From Pseudonocardia terrae (GTDB lineage: Bacteria; Actinomycetota; Actinomycetes; Mycobacteriales; Pseudonocardiaceae): a DNA stretch of 64,000 nt. Positions 26,226-35,424 of this stretch are shown here, piece by piece. The stretch is from the NCBI RefSeq assembly GCF_021343995.1, contig NZ_JAJTTE010000001.1, positions 62,001 through 126,000 of the forward strand, written 5' to 3'. How positions within the stretch are numbered: position 1 is the stretch's first letter; each line of letters opens with the position of its first letter. A program made the translations under genes and the position numbers. A model generated the notes under the pieces. That model was not told the origin of the DNA. It saw only the letters and a list, made by a program, of their open reading frames with translations, and did not search any database.

Positions 26226-27287
26226 CGCGTAGAGGAGGTTCAGCGCCTGGCCCGGCGCCGGCGTGACGGTCACCTCGCCGAACCCGGCCTCGCCGAGCAT
26301 GCGCACCGCCAGCTCCCGGCCCCAGGCCGCGCCCAGCCCGGCGCCGCCCTCCGCCAGCGAGACCGTCATGCAGTGCAGGGTGCTGATCGTGTAGATCCAC
26401 GGGGCGAACGGGTTGCCGACGTTGTCGGCGAGGTCCGTCGCCGCCGCCATGTCCACCATGACGAAGGTGCCGCCGGGCACGAGCGCGTCGTGGATCCCGC
26501 GCAGCACCGCGGCCGGATCGGCCTGGTCGTGCACGGCGTCGATGGCGAACGCGACGTCGACCGGCTCGGCCGGGCGGAAGGCGGCCGCGTCGGCGCGCTC
26601 GAACCGCAGGTTGGTGAGACCCTCTGCGGCGGCCTCGGCGCGGGCCCGCTCCAGGGCGTCCTCGGCGATGTCGTAGCCGGTGAAGGTCGAGGCCGGGAAC
26701 GCCTTCGCCAGGACCACCATCGCGTGCCCGGTCCCGCACCCCACGTCGGCCACGCGCACCCCCGCGGTCAGGCGTTCGGTCAGTCCCGGCACCAGCGGGA
26801 GCCAGGCGTCCACCAGCAGCTCGTCGAGCGGGCGGCGGTTGAGCTGGTCCATCACGCCGGTGAAGTCGGGTGCGAACGCCGCGTAGGGCAGGCCGCCGCC
26901 GCTGCGGAAGACCTCGGCGATCCCGTCGAGGTTGCGGCCGAGCAGCGGCACCATGGCGGCCATCGGCGCCATGTTCTTCGAACCCGGGCCCGTGAGCGCG
27001 GCGGCGTGCGCGGCGGGCAGGACGTACTGCCCGTCGTCGAACGCCATGATCCCGCCGGTGACCATCGCGCCGAGCCATTCGCGCACGTAGCGCTCCTGCA
27101 GCCCGGCCCGCTCGGCCAGTTCGGCCGACGTCGCCGGGCCACGGGCCGCGGCCTCGAACAGCCCCGTGCGGTGCCCCAGGTCGATCATCATGGTCAGCCC
27201 GCCGGCCGTGTAGACGCCGAAGAGGTGGCGGGCGAACTCGCGCACCGCGCGCCTGTTCGGGACGTCGGTGTCCGCGCTCGTGGTCAT
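26208..27287 (-). CDS. Class I SAM methyltransferase with N-terminal winged helix
   Basis: 359 residues from ATG 27287. The N-terminal part (about 10-100; REFARHLFGVYTAGGLTMMIDLGHRTGLFEAAARGPATSAELAERAGLQERYVREWLGAMV) is the dimerisation/winged-helix type found in O-methyltransferase-like proteins. The Rossmann core has VRVADVGCGTGHAMVVLA and an acidic strand end TGYDIAED. It resembles transcription-regulator-like methyltransferases whose substrate is unknown. Divergent from butanediol dehydrogenase with 65 bp between, so they may share control. Confidence 0.85.
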   Translation of the reverse strand: MTTSADTDVPNRRAVREFARHLFGVYTAGGLTMMIDLGHRTGLFEAAARGPATSAELAERAGLQERYVREWLGAMVTGGIMAFDDGQYVLPAAHAAALTGPGSKNMAPMAAMVPLLGRNLDGIAEVFRSGGGLPYAAFAPDFTGVMDQLNRRPLDELLVDAWLPLVPGLTERLTAGVRVADVGCGTGHAMVVLAKAFPASTFTGYDIAEDALERARAEAAAEGLTNLRFERADAAAFRPAEPVDVAFAIDAVHDQADPAAVLRGIHDALVPGGTFVMVDMAAATDLADNVGNPFAPWIYTISTLHCMTVSLAEGGAGLGAAWGRELAVRMLGEAGFGEVTVTPAPGQALNLLYATERPG

Positions 27288-27296
27288 GGGGTGATC

Positions 27297-27320
27297 CTGC
27301 AACCTCGCTGCAACCGTTGC
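27297..27320. promoter_or_regulatory. Candidate operator between divergent methyltransferase and butanediol dehydrogenase genes
   Basis: CTGCAACC is repeated at 27297-27304 and 27308-27315, 11 bp apart (one helical turn). The second copy begins an inverted repeat, GCAACCGTTGC (27310-27320). The site is 10 bp from the methyltransferase start and about 30 bp from the dehydrogenase start. The regulator is unknown; the AcoR-like protein at 22.4-24.1 kb is a candidate. Confidence 0.4.
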
Positions 27321-27352
27321 CCAGGGCCCGGCGCGGGCGTGACCGTGGACAC

Positions 27353-28420
27353 ATGAGAGCAGCACGGTTCCACGGCCCCGGCGACATCCGCATCGACGAG
27401 GTCCCCGACCCGGTGGTGGGGCCGGGCCAGGTCGAGGTGTCGGTCGACTGGTGCGGCATCTGCGGCACCGACCTGCACGAGTTCCTCGAGGGGCCGATCT
27501 TCATCCCGAACAAGGGCGAGCCGCACCCGCTCACCGGCGTGGAGATGCCCGTCGTGCTCGGGCACGAGTTCGCCGGCGTGGTGTCGGCGGTCGGATCGGG
27601 CGTCACGGGCGTGAGCGAGGGCGACAAGGTCGCCGTCGAGCCGTACTGGGTGTGCGGGGAGTGTGTTGCCTGCAAGGCGGGCCGCTACAACATCTGCCGC
27701 AGCCTCGGCTTCGTCGGCCTGGCCGGTGACCAGGGCGGCTTCGCCGAGCGCTGCGTGGTCGACCAGCGGTGGGTGCACCCCCTCGGCGACCTGCCGACGG
27801 ACCTCGGCGCGCTCGTCGAGCCCCTCGCCGTCGGCTACCACGCGGTGCGTCTGTCGGGGGTCCGCGAGGGCGGGACGGCGGTGGTCTACGGCGCCGGCCC
27901 GATCGGGTTGGTCACCACGGCGGCGCTCAAGGCCGCGGGCGCCTCGCAGGTCGTGGTGGTGGAGCCCGCGGCGGCGCGCAAGGCCAAGGCCGGACCCGCG
28001 GGCGCCGACGTCATCATCGACCCGATCGCCGACGACGCACCGGCGGCGATCCTCGACCTCACCGGCGGCGGCGCGGACGTCGCCTTCGAGTGCGCCGGTA
28101 TCGACGCCGTCCTGGCCTCGGCCATCGGGTCCGTACGCCCCGGCGGCACCGTCGTCAACGTCGCGATCTGGGGCCACGTCCCGTCGGTCGCCGTGAACGA
28201 CCTGGTCATGAGCGAGGTCAACCTGCTCGGCTCGCTCGCCTACTGCGGCGACCACCCGGACACGATCGCGCTGCTGCGCGACGGGAAGGTCGACGCGGCC
28301 CAGTTCATCACCGGCCGGATCGGCCTGGAGGACATCGTGTCCGGCGGCTTCCGGGAGCTGATCGACAACAAGGAGGAGAACGTGAAGATCCTCGTCTCGC
28401 CGAAGGAGCTGCTGGCATGA
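27353..28420 (+). CDS. Zinc-dependent 2,3-butanediol dehydrogenase-type enzyme
   Basis: 355 residues. The catalytic-zinc segment is [11 protein letters not shown] with GHEFAGVV; the structural-zinc loop is [15 protein letters not shown]; the NAD motif is [18 protein letters not shown]. The insertion [30 protein letters not shown] is typical of (R,R)-butanediol dehydrogenases of the MDR family. It would interconvert acetoin and 2,3-butanediol. Its ATGA overlap with an acetoin/diacetyl reductase gene supports this assignment over other polyol dehydrogenases. Confidence 0.88.
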   Translation: MRAARFHGPGDIRIDEVPDPVVGPGQVEVSVDWCGICGTDLHEFLEGPIFIPNKGEPHPLTGVEMPVVLGHEFAGVVSAVGSGVTGVSEGDKVAVEPYWVCGECVACKAGRYNICRSLGFVGLAGDQGGFAERCVVDQRWVHPLGDLPTDLGALVEPLAVGYHAVRLSGVREGGTAVVYGAGPIGLVTTAALKAAGASQVVVVEPAAARKAKAGPAGADVIIDPIADDAPAAILDLTGGGADVAFECAGIDAVLASAIGSVRPGGTVVNVAIWGHVPSVAVNDLVMSEVNLLGSLAYCGDHPDTIALLRDGKVDAAQFITGRIGLEDIVSGGFRELIDNKEENVKILVSPKELLA

Positions 28421-29181
28421 GCGTCGCACTGGTGACCGGGGCCGGGCGGGGGATCGGCCGGGCGATCGCGCTCCGTTTGGCGAAGGACGGGCACTCCGTG
28501 GCCGTCAACGACGTCAACAAGGCCGGCGCCGAGGCCGTCGCCGGGGAGATCGCCGCGGCGGGCGGGTCGTCGGTCGCACTGCCCTTCGACGTGACGTCCC
28601 GGGACGCGGTGTTCGACGGCGTCGCTGCGACCGTCGACCGGCTGGGCGGGCTCGACGTGTTGGTCAACAACGCCGGGATCGCCCAGGTCAAGACGCTGCT
28701 GGAGCTGACGCCCGACGACCTGCAGACGATCTTCGGGGTCAACGTCTTCGGCGTGGTCTACGGGATCCAGGCGGCGGCGGAGCACATGAAGGAGCACAGC
28801 GGGGGGAAGATCATCAACGCCGCGTCGATCGCCGGCCACTCGGGCTTCGACTTCCTCGGCCACTACTCCGCCACCAAGTTCGCCGTGCGTGCGCTGACCC
28901 AGGCCTCGGCGAAGGAGCTGGCGCAGTACAAGATCACTGTCAACGCGTACTGCCCGGGCATCGTCGGCACGGACATGTGGGACCTCATCGACGAGAAGAT
29001 GGGCCCCTATCTGGGCAACGAGCGCGGCGAGACGCTCAAGCAGTACACCGAGCTCATCGCGCTCAAGCGGGTCCAGACGCCCGAGGACGTCGCCGGCTTC
29101 GTCTCCTACCTGGCCGGCCCGGACTCGGACTACATGACGGGCCAGTCGGTGATGATCGACGGTGGGATCGTGATGGTCTGA
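28417..29181 (+). CDS. Diacetyl/acetoin reductase (SDR family)
   Basis: 254 residues. Classical [19 protein letters not shown] for NAD, NNAGIAQ, the catalytic Ser in [12 protein letters not shown] and Tyr-x-x-x-Lys in [12 protein letters not shown]. The C-terminal segment [23 protein letters not shown] with the lid region is characteristic of the (S)-acetoin-forming diacetyl reductase/BudC group. Translationally coupled by ATGA to butanediol dehydrogenase; together they handle C4 acetoin metabolites. Direction (fermentation or assimilation) cannot be read from sequence. Confidence 0.92.
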   Translation: MSVALVTGAGRGIGRAIALRLAKDGHSVAVNDVNKAGAEAVAGEIAAAGGSSVALPFDVTSRDAVFDGVAATVDRLGGLDVLVNNAGIAQVKTLLELTPDDLQTIFGVNVFGVVYGIQAAAEHMKEHSGGKIINAASIAGHSGFDFLGHYSATKFAVRALTQASAKELAQYKITVNAYCPGIVGTDMWDLIDEKMGPYLGNERGETLKQYTELIALKRVQTPEDVAGFVSYLAGPDSDYMTGQSVMIDGGIVMV

Positions 29182-29206
29182 GGTCGGGCGAGCGGCCACG
29201 AGCCGG

Positions 29207-31159
29207 TCAGGAGGGCGGCTCGTCGTCGAGGTCGACGACGGGCGGGTCGGGCTCTGCTTCGGGCTCGGGCGGCCCGAGGGGCTCGACCAGGCCACATGCC
29301 TCGTCGTCGGGCCAGACGGAGGGCGGCTGGTCGGCGTCCCCGCGGTGGGGGACCTGCCGCGGGGGTTCGGGCAGGAGCGGCTCCGCGGTGGTCTCGTAGG
29401 TGTGGCCGAGCGGGCTCGTCCAGCGGAAGACGCCCGGCTCGGGCTGGTCGAGGGTCCAGCCCGCCTGCTTGAGGCCGTGGTCGTGACGGCAGGCGGGGCC
29501 GAGGTCGTCGTCGGTGGTACGGCCGCCGCGGGCGTGGTCGACGGTGTGGTCGAGGTCCGACCGTTCGGCCGGCGCGCGGCATCCGACGAAGGTGCAGGTC
29601 TGGTCGCGTAGTTGGACGCGGCGGCGCAGCCCGGCGCGGGGGAAGCGTCGGGTCGCGTCGTCGTCGAGGTCCTCGAGACGAGCGAGGGCACGGCGGATCG
29701 CGGACAGGACCGGGCGCCAGTCGTGTCCACGGGTGTCCGGGATCGGGTCCTGAGGTCTGCCGGTCCGCGGCTCGAGATGAGTGTCGAGCTCCGCCTCGGT
29801 GAGCAGGATGTCGACCAGTCCGCCGGGTGGCCCGCTGCTGCGCCGGTCCGGGACCGGCGGACCGGTCGGGGGTGATGGTCGCGCTCGCACCGTTCCGCCC
29901 CGGACGAACCGCCCGCGGTGATCGACGACGGCGAACCGCCACAGTGCCCCGCGCTGTCGCGCCACCACGTCCCGCCCGACAAAGGCCGGGACCGGCCCCT
30001 GGCCCGGCAGCACGACGTGCCGCTTGTCCTGGCCGAGCAGCGTGCTCAACGCCGCCCGCACGTGGATGCCCCGCCCGGCCTCCTTAGCCGGGTCTTCCAG
30101 CGGAGCGCTGGCACTCCCGGTGCTGTTGCTGAGACACCTTCTGTCCCTGTCGCTGTCGTCGTCGCGTAGCCGGCTGTTGGCGTCGGCGTGTTCGCCGTTG
30201 TCATCGTTCTGGCTGTCGGCTGGGCTGCCAGATCGCTCGTCCGGAACGTGGGGGCTCGCACCAGCAGCGTCTCCGGTCCTTCCCCCGGCCCGCGCGTCGC
30301 CCTCATCAGGCCCGTCCTGTGCGGTGCTGGCGCTACCCGCTTCCTCCGCGGCGGCGCGGGTCAGGAACTCCGCAATGATCTGGTCGCGGGTGAGGTGGTG
30401 GAGCGAGCCGTCGAGCAGGCCCAGGAAGACGTCGACGCGCAGGTGGGCCACGGGGGAGGGGTGCCCGGCGCGGCGGATCGCCAGCGCGAGACGGTCGACC
30501 CGGTCGATCGCGGCCTGGGCCTGGTGGGCGGGCAGGCCGGTCGCGGTGATCGTGACCGTGCCGTCGTCGCAGAGCATGCCGATGACCTCGCGACCGGCCA
30601 CGGCCCGGCGGTAGCGCTTCTCGAAGTGGGCCGGGTCGAGATCCGCGACGAGCGCGCGTAGCCGCGCCGCGAGCTGCCCGGTGGTCCAGTCGACCACGCG
30701 CGGCAGCACCCAGGACACGAGCGCCGCGGCCTGCTCCGCGGACAGGTCGGCGAGATGGTCCGCGAACACCCGCGCCTTCGGCAGGTCGATCACACCGCCG
30801 CGCAACGCCTCGGCGACCGAGGGCAGGTGCGCGTGCAGGACCCAGGCCAGCTCCGTGTGGTACTCGGCGGCCCGCCGGGTCCAGGTGAGCGCGGCCCGCA
30901 CCTCGTCCGACCAGTACTTCTGCGGCCGGGCCCGCCTCGCCGCCGAGAACCAGCGCTCCGGGTCCGCGACTCCGATCTGCGCCATCACCTCGTACAGCCC
31001 CGCCTGCTCGTGCGCGACCTGCCGGTACCGCGCCTGCAGCACGATCGGGAGGTCCTCGTTCGCCGTGGCCGCAAGGTCGATCGTTGCCAGGGCGGCAGCG
31101 AGCTCCGGCCCGGGCGGCATCGCCGCCAGGTCCTCCGGAAGAGTCACCACCTGCTGCAC
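29207..31159 (-). CDS. DUF222/HNH endonuclease domain protein
   Basis: 650 residues from GTG 31159. An N-terminal DUF222 region (LPIVLQARYRQVAHEQAGLYEVMAQIG, then RRAAEYHTELAWVLHAHLPSVAEALRGGVIDLPKARVFAD) of the mycobacterial 13E12-repeat family is followed by a low-complexity acidic/Ser linker (about 295-370) and a C-terminal HNH domain: CRAPAERSDLDHTVDHARGGRTTDDDLGPACRHDHGLKQAGW, with Cys, Asp-His and the closing His. The family is highly multiplied in this group of actinobacteria, and spreads as solitary genes; its biological role is unknown. A long acidic C-terminal tail follows the HNH. Confidence 0.92.
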   Translation of the reverse strand: MQQVVTLPEDLAAMPPGPELAAALATIDLAATANEDLPIVLQARYRQVAHEQAGLYEVMAQIGVADPERWFSAARRARPQKYWSDEVRAALTWTRRAAEYHTELAWVLHAHLPSVAEALRGGVIDLPKARVFADHLADLSAEQAAALVSWVLPRVVDWTTGQLAARLRALVADLDPAHFEKRYRRAVAGREVIGMLCDDGTVTITATGLPAHQAQAAIDRVDRLALAIRRAGHPSPVAHLRVDVFLGLLDGSLHHLTRDQIIAEFLTRAAAEEAGSASTAQDGPDEGDARAGGRTGDAAGASPHVPDERSGSPADSQNDDNGEHADANSRLRDDDSDRDRRCLSNSTGSASAPLEDPAKEAGRGIHVRAALSTLLGQDKRHVVLPGQGPVPAFVGRDVVARQRGALWRFAVVDHRGRFVRGGTVRARPSPPTGPPVPDRRSSGPPGGLVDILLTEAELDTHLEPRTGRPQDPIPDTRGHDWRPVLSAIRRALARLEDLDDDATRRFPRAGLRRRVQLRDQTCTFVGCRAPAERSDLDHTVDHARGGRTTDDDLGPACRHDHGLKQAGWTLDQPEPGVFRWTSPLGHTYETTAEPLLPEPPRQVPHRGDADQPPSVWPDDEACGLVEPLGPPEPEAEPDPPVVDLDDEPPS

Positions 31160-31383
31160 GGGTCGAACATACCTTCGACCCCCGACAGTTTCTGCCGAGC
31201 CGACGGCCCGATCCACGATGGCCGGAGAAGTCGGGCGCAGGTTCGTTCCACGGGAGCGCGCTCGGCGTCCGCGCCCTCACCGATGTCTCGCGGCACGAGA
31301 TGGCCGGCACTGGATCCGGGCCATGTTCGTTCCCCGGGCCTGACCCGCACCCGTTCCGCCGACGCGGAGCTCAGGGCGAGCGC

Positions 31384-31932
31384 CTATCGCCCGGACCTGA
31401 CCACCTGGTACCAGATCGAGGTGGCGTGGGGCGGCCCGCTGAGCCGGGTCCGCTCCAGCCGCACCGACATCCCGCCCGGCTCGTGGAACAGGCGCACGCC
31501 GTCGCCGAGCAGCTCCGGCACCACGAACACGACGATCTCGTCGACCGCCCCGAGGGCGAGGCACTGCCGCGCCAGGTCGGCGCCCAGGATGTTCACGGCC
31601 CGCTCCCCGGCCGCGGCCCGCGCGAGGTCGAGTCCCTCCTCGACGGACCCGACGAAGGTGACGTCGGGTGGCGGCTCCGGGTCCGGGTGGTGGGTCACGA
31701 CGATCGTCGGCCCGCTCCACGTGCCGCCGAAGGCGCCCTCCGCGTCCGTCCCGGCGTTGGGGTCGTCGCCGCGGTAGGTGCGGGCACCGACGAGCAGGGC
31801 GCCGGTGGAGGTCGCGAGCTCCTCGGCGTCGGGGTCCGGGCCGACGTGCTGCGCGAGCCAGGACATGTCCCCACCGGGACCGGCGACGTAGCCGTCGAGC
31901 GACATGGCGGCGGAGTACAGGACACGGGCCAT
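31384..31932 (-). CDS. Dihydrofolate reductase family protein (RibD C-terminal-like)
   Basis: 182 residues from ATG 31932. The opening MARVLYSAAMSLDGYVAGPGGDMSWL and the GALLVGARTYRGDD, IVVTHHPD and AVNILGADLARQCLALGAVDEIVVFVVPELLGDGVRLF blocks are those of stand-alone RibD_C/DHFR-like proteins (YwjB/YyaP type). They bind NADPH and are probable reductases of pterin- or riboflavin-like molecules; true folate activity is not implied. Single gene. Confidence 0.9.
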   Translation of the reverse strand: MARVLYSAAMSLDGYVAGPGGDMSWLAQHVGPDPDAEELATSTGALLVGARTYRGDDPNAGTDAEGAFGGTWSGPTIVVTHHPDPEPPPDVTFVGSVEEGLDLARAAAGERAVNILGADLARQCLALGAVDEIVVFVVPELLGDGVRLFHEPGGMSVRLERTRLSGPPHATSIWYQVVRSGR

Positions 31933-32017
31933 GCCCGGGACCCTGCCATCACTCCTTCGCACTGCGTGGGTCGTTGCGCGGCGTGGTGATTCCCCGACGC
32001 GACGGGAGGGAGCGGAC

Positions 32018-32950
32018 ATGGCGGGGGGACTCGCAGCTCAGCGCGGGCCTGAAGAGCCGGCACGTCACCATGATCAGCATCGCGGGTGTGATCGGTGCGG
32101 GCCTGTTCGTCGGCTCCGGCACCGCGATCGCGACGGCGGGACCGGCCGTGCTGCTGGCCTACGCGTTCGCGGGTCTGCTGGTCATCCTCGTGATGCGGAT
32201 GCTCGGCGAGATGGCCGCGGCCACCCCGGACTCCGGCTCCTTCTCCACCTACGCCGACCGCGCGATCGGCCGCTGGGCCGTCGGCGCCGTCGTCGCGGCC
32301 GTGCTCGTCACGATGTTCAGCTTCATGGGCACGGAGATCGTCACCATCGCGGCGGCGGAGTCCGAGAACCCGGCGGAGCAGATCGGCAGGGCGACGCGCT
32401 CGGCGATCTGGCGGATCTCGGTGTTCTACCTCGCCTCGATCCTGCTGGTGGTCGCCCTGGTGCCGTGGAGCGCCCCCGAGCTGCCCGAGAACGGCTCCTA
32501 CCAGACCGCGCTCGATGCCATCGGCATCCCGAACGCCAAGCTGATCGTCGACATCGTGGTGCTGGTCGCCGTGGCGAGCTGCCTGAACTCGGCGCTCTAC
32601 ACCTGCTCGCCACCTCCGGCGCGATCGCCCTGCTCGTGTACCTGGTCATCGCCGTGTCCCAGCTGCGGATGCGCCGCCGGCTGGAGCGGGAGGGCGTCGC
32701 GCTGCCCGTGCGGATGTGGGCCTACCCCGTGCTGACGTGGGCGGTGATCGTGGTCATCCCGGTCATGCTCGTGTACATGGGGTTCCGCGAGGGCTCCCGC
32801 TTCGACCTAGCGATGACGGACCTGATCGCCGCGGTCGTGGTCGTCGTCGGGATCGTGCTCACCCGCCGCTCCGGGCCGGACCCTGTTCAGAGCCAGGAGG
32901 GGTCCGTGTCGAGCGACGTCCGGTCGAGCGAGGCCAACAGGTCCAGCTGA
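32018..32950 (+). pseudogene. gabP: Decayed GABA/amino-acid permease (gabP-like)
   Basis: Three lesions break an APC-family permease. (1) ATG 32018, with GGGAGGGA seven bases before, runs into a six-G tract (32023-32028); five Gs would restore the frame GDSQLSAGLKSRHVTMISIAGVIGAGLF. (2) Near 32280 RAIGRWAV joins directly to GAVVAAVLVTMFSFMGTEIV, an in-frame loss of about 110 residues. (3) Near 32603 CLNSALYT joins, with a frame change, to LLATSGAIALLVYLVIAVSQLRMRR, a loss of about 60 residues. About half the membrane helices are gone, so transport is impossible. Confidence 0.85.
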
Positions 32951-34695
32951 GGGCCGACCTTCGGCAGCTCGAACCGGAAGAAGTAGCGGGCGGCGGCGCG
33001 CTTGCCGTGGCCGAGGTCGTCGTCGCGTCCGGCCGCGGCCAGCAGCTGCTCGAGCCAGATCCAGGCGACGAAGACGTGCCCGGCGGCCTCGAGGTAGACC
33101 GAGGCGTTCGCCAGCCGCTCCTCGGCGTCCGGGTGGGCGTGGAGGACGGCGGTGACCTCGACGAGCCGGTCCAGCGCCGCGTGCAACGCTGCGCCGTACT
33201 CCGCGGCCGCGCCGCCGGCCTCGGCGGCCCGCGCGGTCGTCGCGGAGAGCGTCTCCCGCAGGGCGGTGAACCCGGCGCCGCCGGCCATGACGACCTTGCG
33301 GCCGAGCAGGTCGGCGGCCTGGATGCCGTGGGTGCCCTCGTGGATCGGGTTGAGCCGGTTGTCCCGGTAGTGCTGCTCGACGTCGTACTCGCGGGTGTAG
33401 CCGTAGCCACCGTGCACCTGGATGGCCAGCGAGTTGGCCTCGGGGCCCCACTGCGAGGGCCAGCTCTTGGCGATCGGGGTGAGCGTCTCGAGCAGCAGGT
33501 GCGCCCGGGTGCGCTCGCCCTCGGTCGCGGCGGTGCGCTCCTCGTCGACGAGCAGGCCGCAGTAGAGGACGAGCGCGAGCGCGCCCTCGGCGTAGGCCTT
33601 CTGCGCCAGCAGCATCCGGCGCACGTCGGCGTGCCGGACGATCGGCACCATCGGCGCGGCCGGGTCCTTGGCCCCGGCGGGCCGGCCCTGCGGGCGCGTC
33701 TTCGCGTAGTCCGCCGCCTTGAGGTACCCGGTGTAGGCGAGCGCGGCCGCGCCCGCCCCGACCCCGATGCGCGCCTCGTTCATCATGTGGAACATGGCGG
33801 CCAGCCCGCCGCCGGCGGCGCCGACGAGGTACCCGACCGCGCCCGGTTCGCCGCCAGGGGTGTGCGCGCCCTCGCCGAGGTTGAGCAGGGTGTTGACCGT
33901 GCCGCGGTAGCCCATCTTGTGGTTCAGCCCGACGAGGGCGACGTCGTTGCGCTCGCCCGGCTCCCCGTCGTCGTCGAGCAGGTACTTGGGCACCAGGAAC
34001 AGCGAGATGCCCTTCACCCCGGCAGCTGCGCCGGGGATCTTGGCCAGGACCAGGTGGACGATGTTCTGGCCCAGCTCGTGGTCGCCGCCGGAGATCCACA
34101 TCTTGGTGCCGCGCAGCCGGTAGGTGCCGTCGGGCTGCGGCTCGGCCTTCGTGGTGATGTCGGCGAGCGACGAGCCGGCCTGCGGCTCGGACAGGCACAT
34201 CGTCCCGTGGTAGCGGCCCTCGAGCATCGGCGGCACCCAGGTGGCGATCTGCTCGGGCGTGCCGTGCGCGAGCAGGAGGTTCGCGTTGGCCACGGTGAGC
34301 ATGGCGTAGGCCCAGGTGCCGATGTTGGCCGCGTGGAACCAGGCCTGCACCGCCGTGCCGACGACGTGCGGGAGCTGCAACCCGCCCACCTCGGCGTCCA
34401 TCGTCGCGGACAGCAGCCCGGCTTCGGCGGCGGCACACAGGGCGGGGGCGACCTCGTCGTGCAGGACCACCCGTCCGTCGACGAACCGGGGTTCCTCGGC
34501 GTCGTTGCGCTTGTTGTGCGGGGCGAACTTCTCCGCGGCGAGGTCGGCGGCCAGCTCCAGGACCGCGTCGACCGTCTCCCGGGAGTGCTCGGCGAACCGC
34601 TCGCGCTTGGTCAGCTCCTCCACGTGCAGCCAGTCGTGCAGCAGGAACTGCACGTCGCGGCGGGACAGGATGAGGTCGCGGTCGCCTCGTGGCAT
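32887..34695 (-). CDS. Acyl-CoA dehydrogenase, long form
   Basis: 602 residues, the length of the FadE5/DmdC-type acyl-CoA dehydrogenases that carry an extra C-terminal helical domain. Seen: MCLSEPQAGSSLADITTKAEP (FAD/acyl loop), KMWISGGDHE, NEARIGVGAGA, and IQVHGGYGYTREYDVEQHYRDNRLNPIHEGTHGIQAADLLGRK near the catalytic region. It oxidises an acyl-CoA to the enoyl form, with electrons passed to ETF. A perfect 18-bp palindrome precedes the gene and separates it from a divergent TetR gene, so repression by that protein is likely. The 3' end overlaps the gabP pseudogene. Confidence 0.93.
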   Translation of the reverse strand: MPRGDRDLILSRRDVQFLLHDWLHVEELTKRERFAEHSRETVDAVLELAADLAAEKFAPHNKRNDAEEPRFVDGRVVLHDEVAPALCAAAEAGLLSATMDAEVGGLQLPHVVGTAVQAWFHAANIGTWAYAMLTVANANLLLAHGTPEQIATWVPPMLEGRYHGTMCLSEPQAGSSLADITTKAEPQPDGTYRLRGTKMWISGGDHELGQNIVHLVLAKIPGAAAGVKGISLFLVPKYLLDDDGEPGERNDVALVGLNHKMGYRGTVNTLLNLGEGAHTPGGEPGAVGYLVGAAGGGLAAMFHMMNEARIGVGAGAAALAYTGYLKAADYAKTRPQGRPAGAKDPAAPMVPIVRHADVRRMLLAQKAYAEGALALVLYCGLLVDEERTAATEGERTRAHLLLETLTPIAKSWPSQWGPEANSLAIQVHGGYGYTREYDVEQHYRDNRLNPIHEGTHGIQAADLLGRKVVMAGGAGFTALRETLSATTARAAEAGGAAAEYGAALHAALDRLVEVTAVLHAHPDAEERLANASVYLEAAGHVFVAWIWLEQLLAAAGRDDDLGHGKRAAARYFFRFELPKVGPQLDLLASLDRTSLDTDPSWL

Positions 34696-34711
34696 CGTCG
34701 CTCCCGAATGG

Positions 34712-34729
34712 TTACTGATCGATCAGTAA
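34712..34729. promoter_or_regulatory. 18-bp palindromic operator (probable TetR site)
   Basis: TTACTGATCGATCAGTAA is a perfect palindrome, 16 bp upstream of the acyl-CoA dehydrogenase start and 43 bp upstream of the TetR start. Its size and place fit a TetR dimer site controlling both divergent genes. Confidence 0.8.
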
Positions 34730-34772
34730 GTAGAGTGGGCGCGACGAGCGGCGGCGTCAAGGGGAGCGGGCC

Positions 34773-35420
34773 ATGGTGCGGGTCACCGGTGGGACGACGG
34801 CGGAGGCGGGCGAGCGGATCCTCGCCGGTCTGGACCTGTGGGCGGAGTGGGCGACGGCGACGCAGCGGGCGATCGTCGGGGCCGCGCTCGAGTCGTTCGC
34901 CGAGCGGGGCTTCCACGGCACGTCGCTCAAGCACATCGCCCAGGGCTCGGGGCTGAGCACGGCCGCGCTGTACGTGCACTTCGCCTCGAAGGAGGAGCTG
35001 CTCTTCGCGCTCAGCAGGCGCGGGCACACCATCGCGCTGGAGCTCGTCCGCGCGGCCGCCGCGGAGCCCGACCCGGTGACGGCGCTGCGGGTGCTGGTGT
35101 ACGCGTTCACCCGCTGGCACGCCGAGCAACGCACCACTGCGCGCGTCGTCCAGTACGAGCAGGGCGCGCTCACCGCCGCCCACGCCGAGGTGATCGCGGA
35201 GCTGCGCCGGGACACCGAACGGGTCGTGCGGAACCTGATCACCCGGGGCAGCGAGGCGGGCGCGTTCGCCGTGCCCGACGTCCGTGGGGCCAGCGCCGCG
35301 GTGCTCTCCCTCGGCATCGACGTGGCCCGGTGGTACGTCCCGGGCGGCGCGTGGACGCCCGACGCCCTGGGCCTGCTCTACGCCGAGTTGGCGGGCCGCA
35401 TGCTCGGGATGCCAGCCTGA
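34773..35420 (+). CDS. TetR-family regulator of the divergent acyl-CoA dehydrogenase
   Basis: 215 residues. The TetR DNA-binding domain is at about 28-75: TQRAIVGAALESFAERGFHGTSLKHIAQGSGLSTAALYVHFASKEELLFA. The ligand-binding half is helical and hydrophobic, as for repressors that sense acyl-CoAs. It faces the acyl-CoA dehydrogenase across a perfect palindrome and probably represses it and itself, with an acyl-CoA as inducer (inference). The amidase-like gene starts 4 bp after its stop and may be co-transcribed. Confidence 0.92.
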   Translation: MVRVTGGTTAEAGERILAGLDLWAEWATATQRAIVGAALESFAERGFHGTSLKHIAQGSGLSTAALYVHFASKEELLFALSRRGHTIALELVRAAAAEPDPVTALRVLVYAFTRWHAEQRTTARVVQYEQGALTAAHAEVIAELRRDTERVVRNLITRGSEAGAFAVPDVRGASAAVLSLGIDVARWYVPGGAWTPDALGLLYAELAGRMLGMPA

Positions 35421-35424
35421 GCCC

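Noticed and set aside
32023..32028. The G6 tract in gabP as a mere sequencing error
   Set aside because: It could be an error, but the two other lesions (about 110 and 60 residues lost) independently show the gene is broken.
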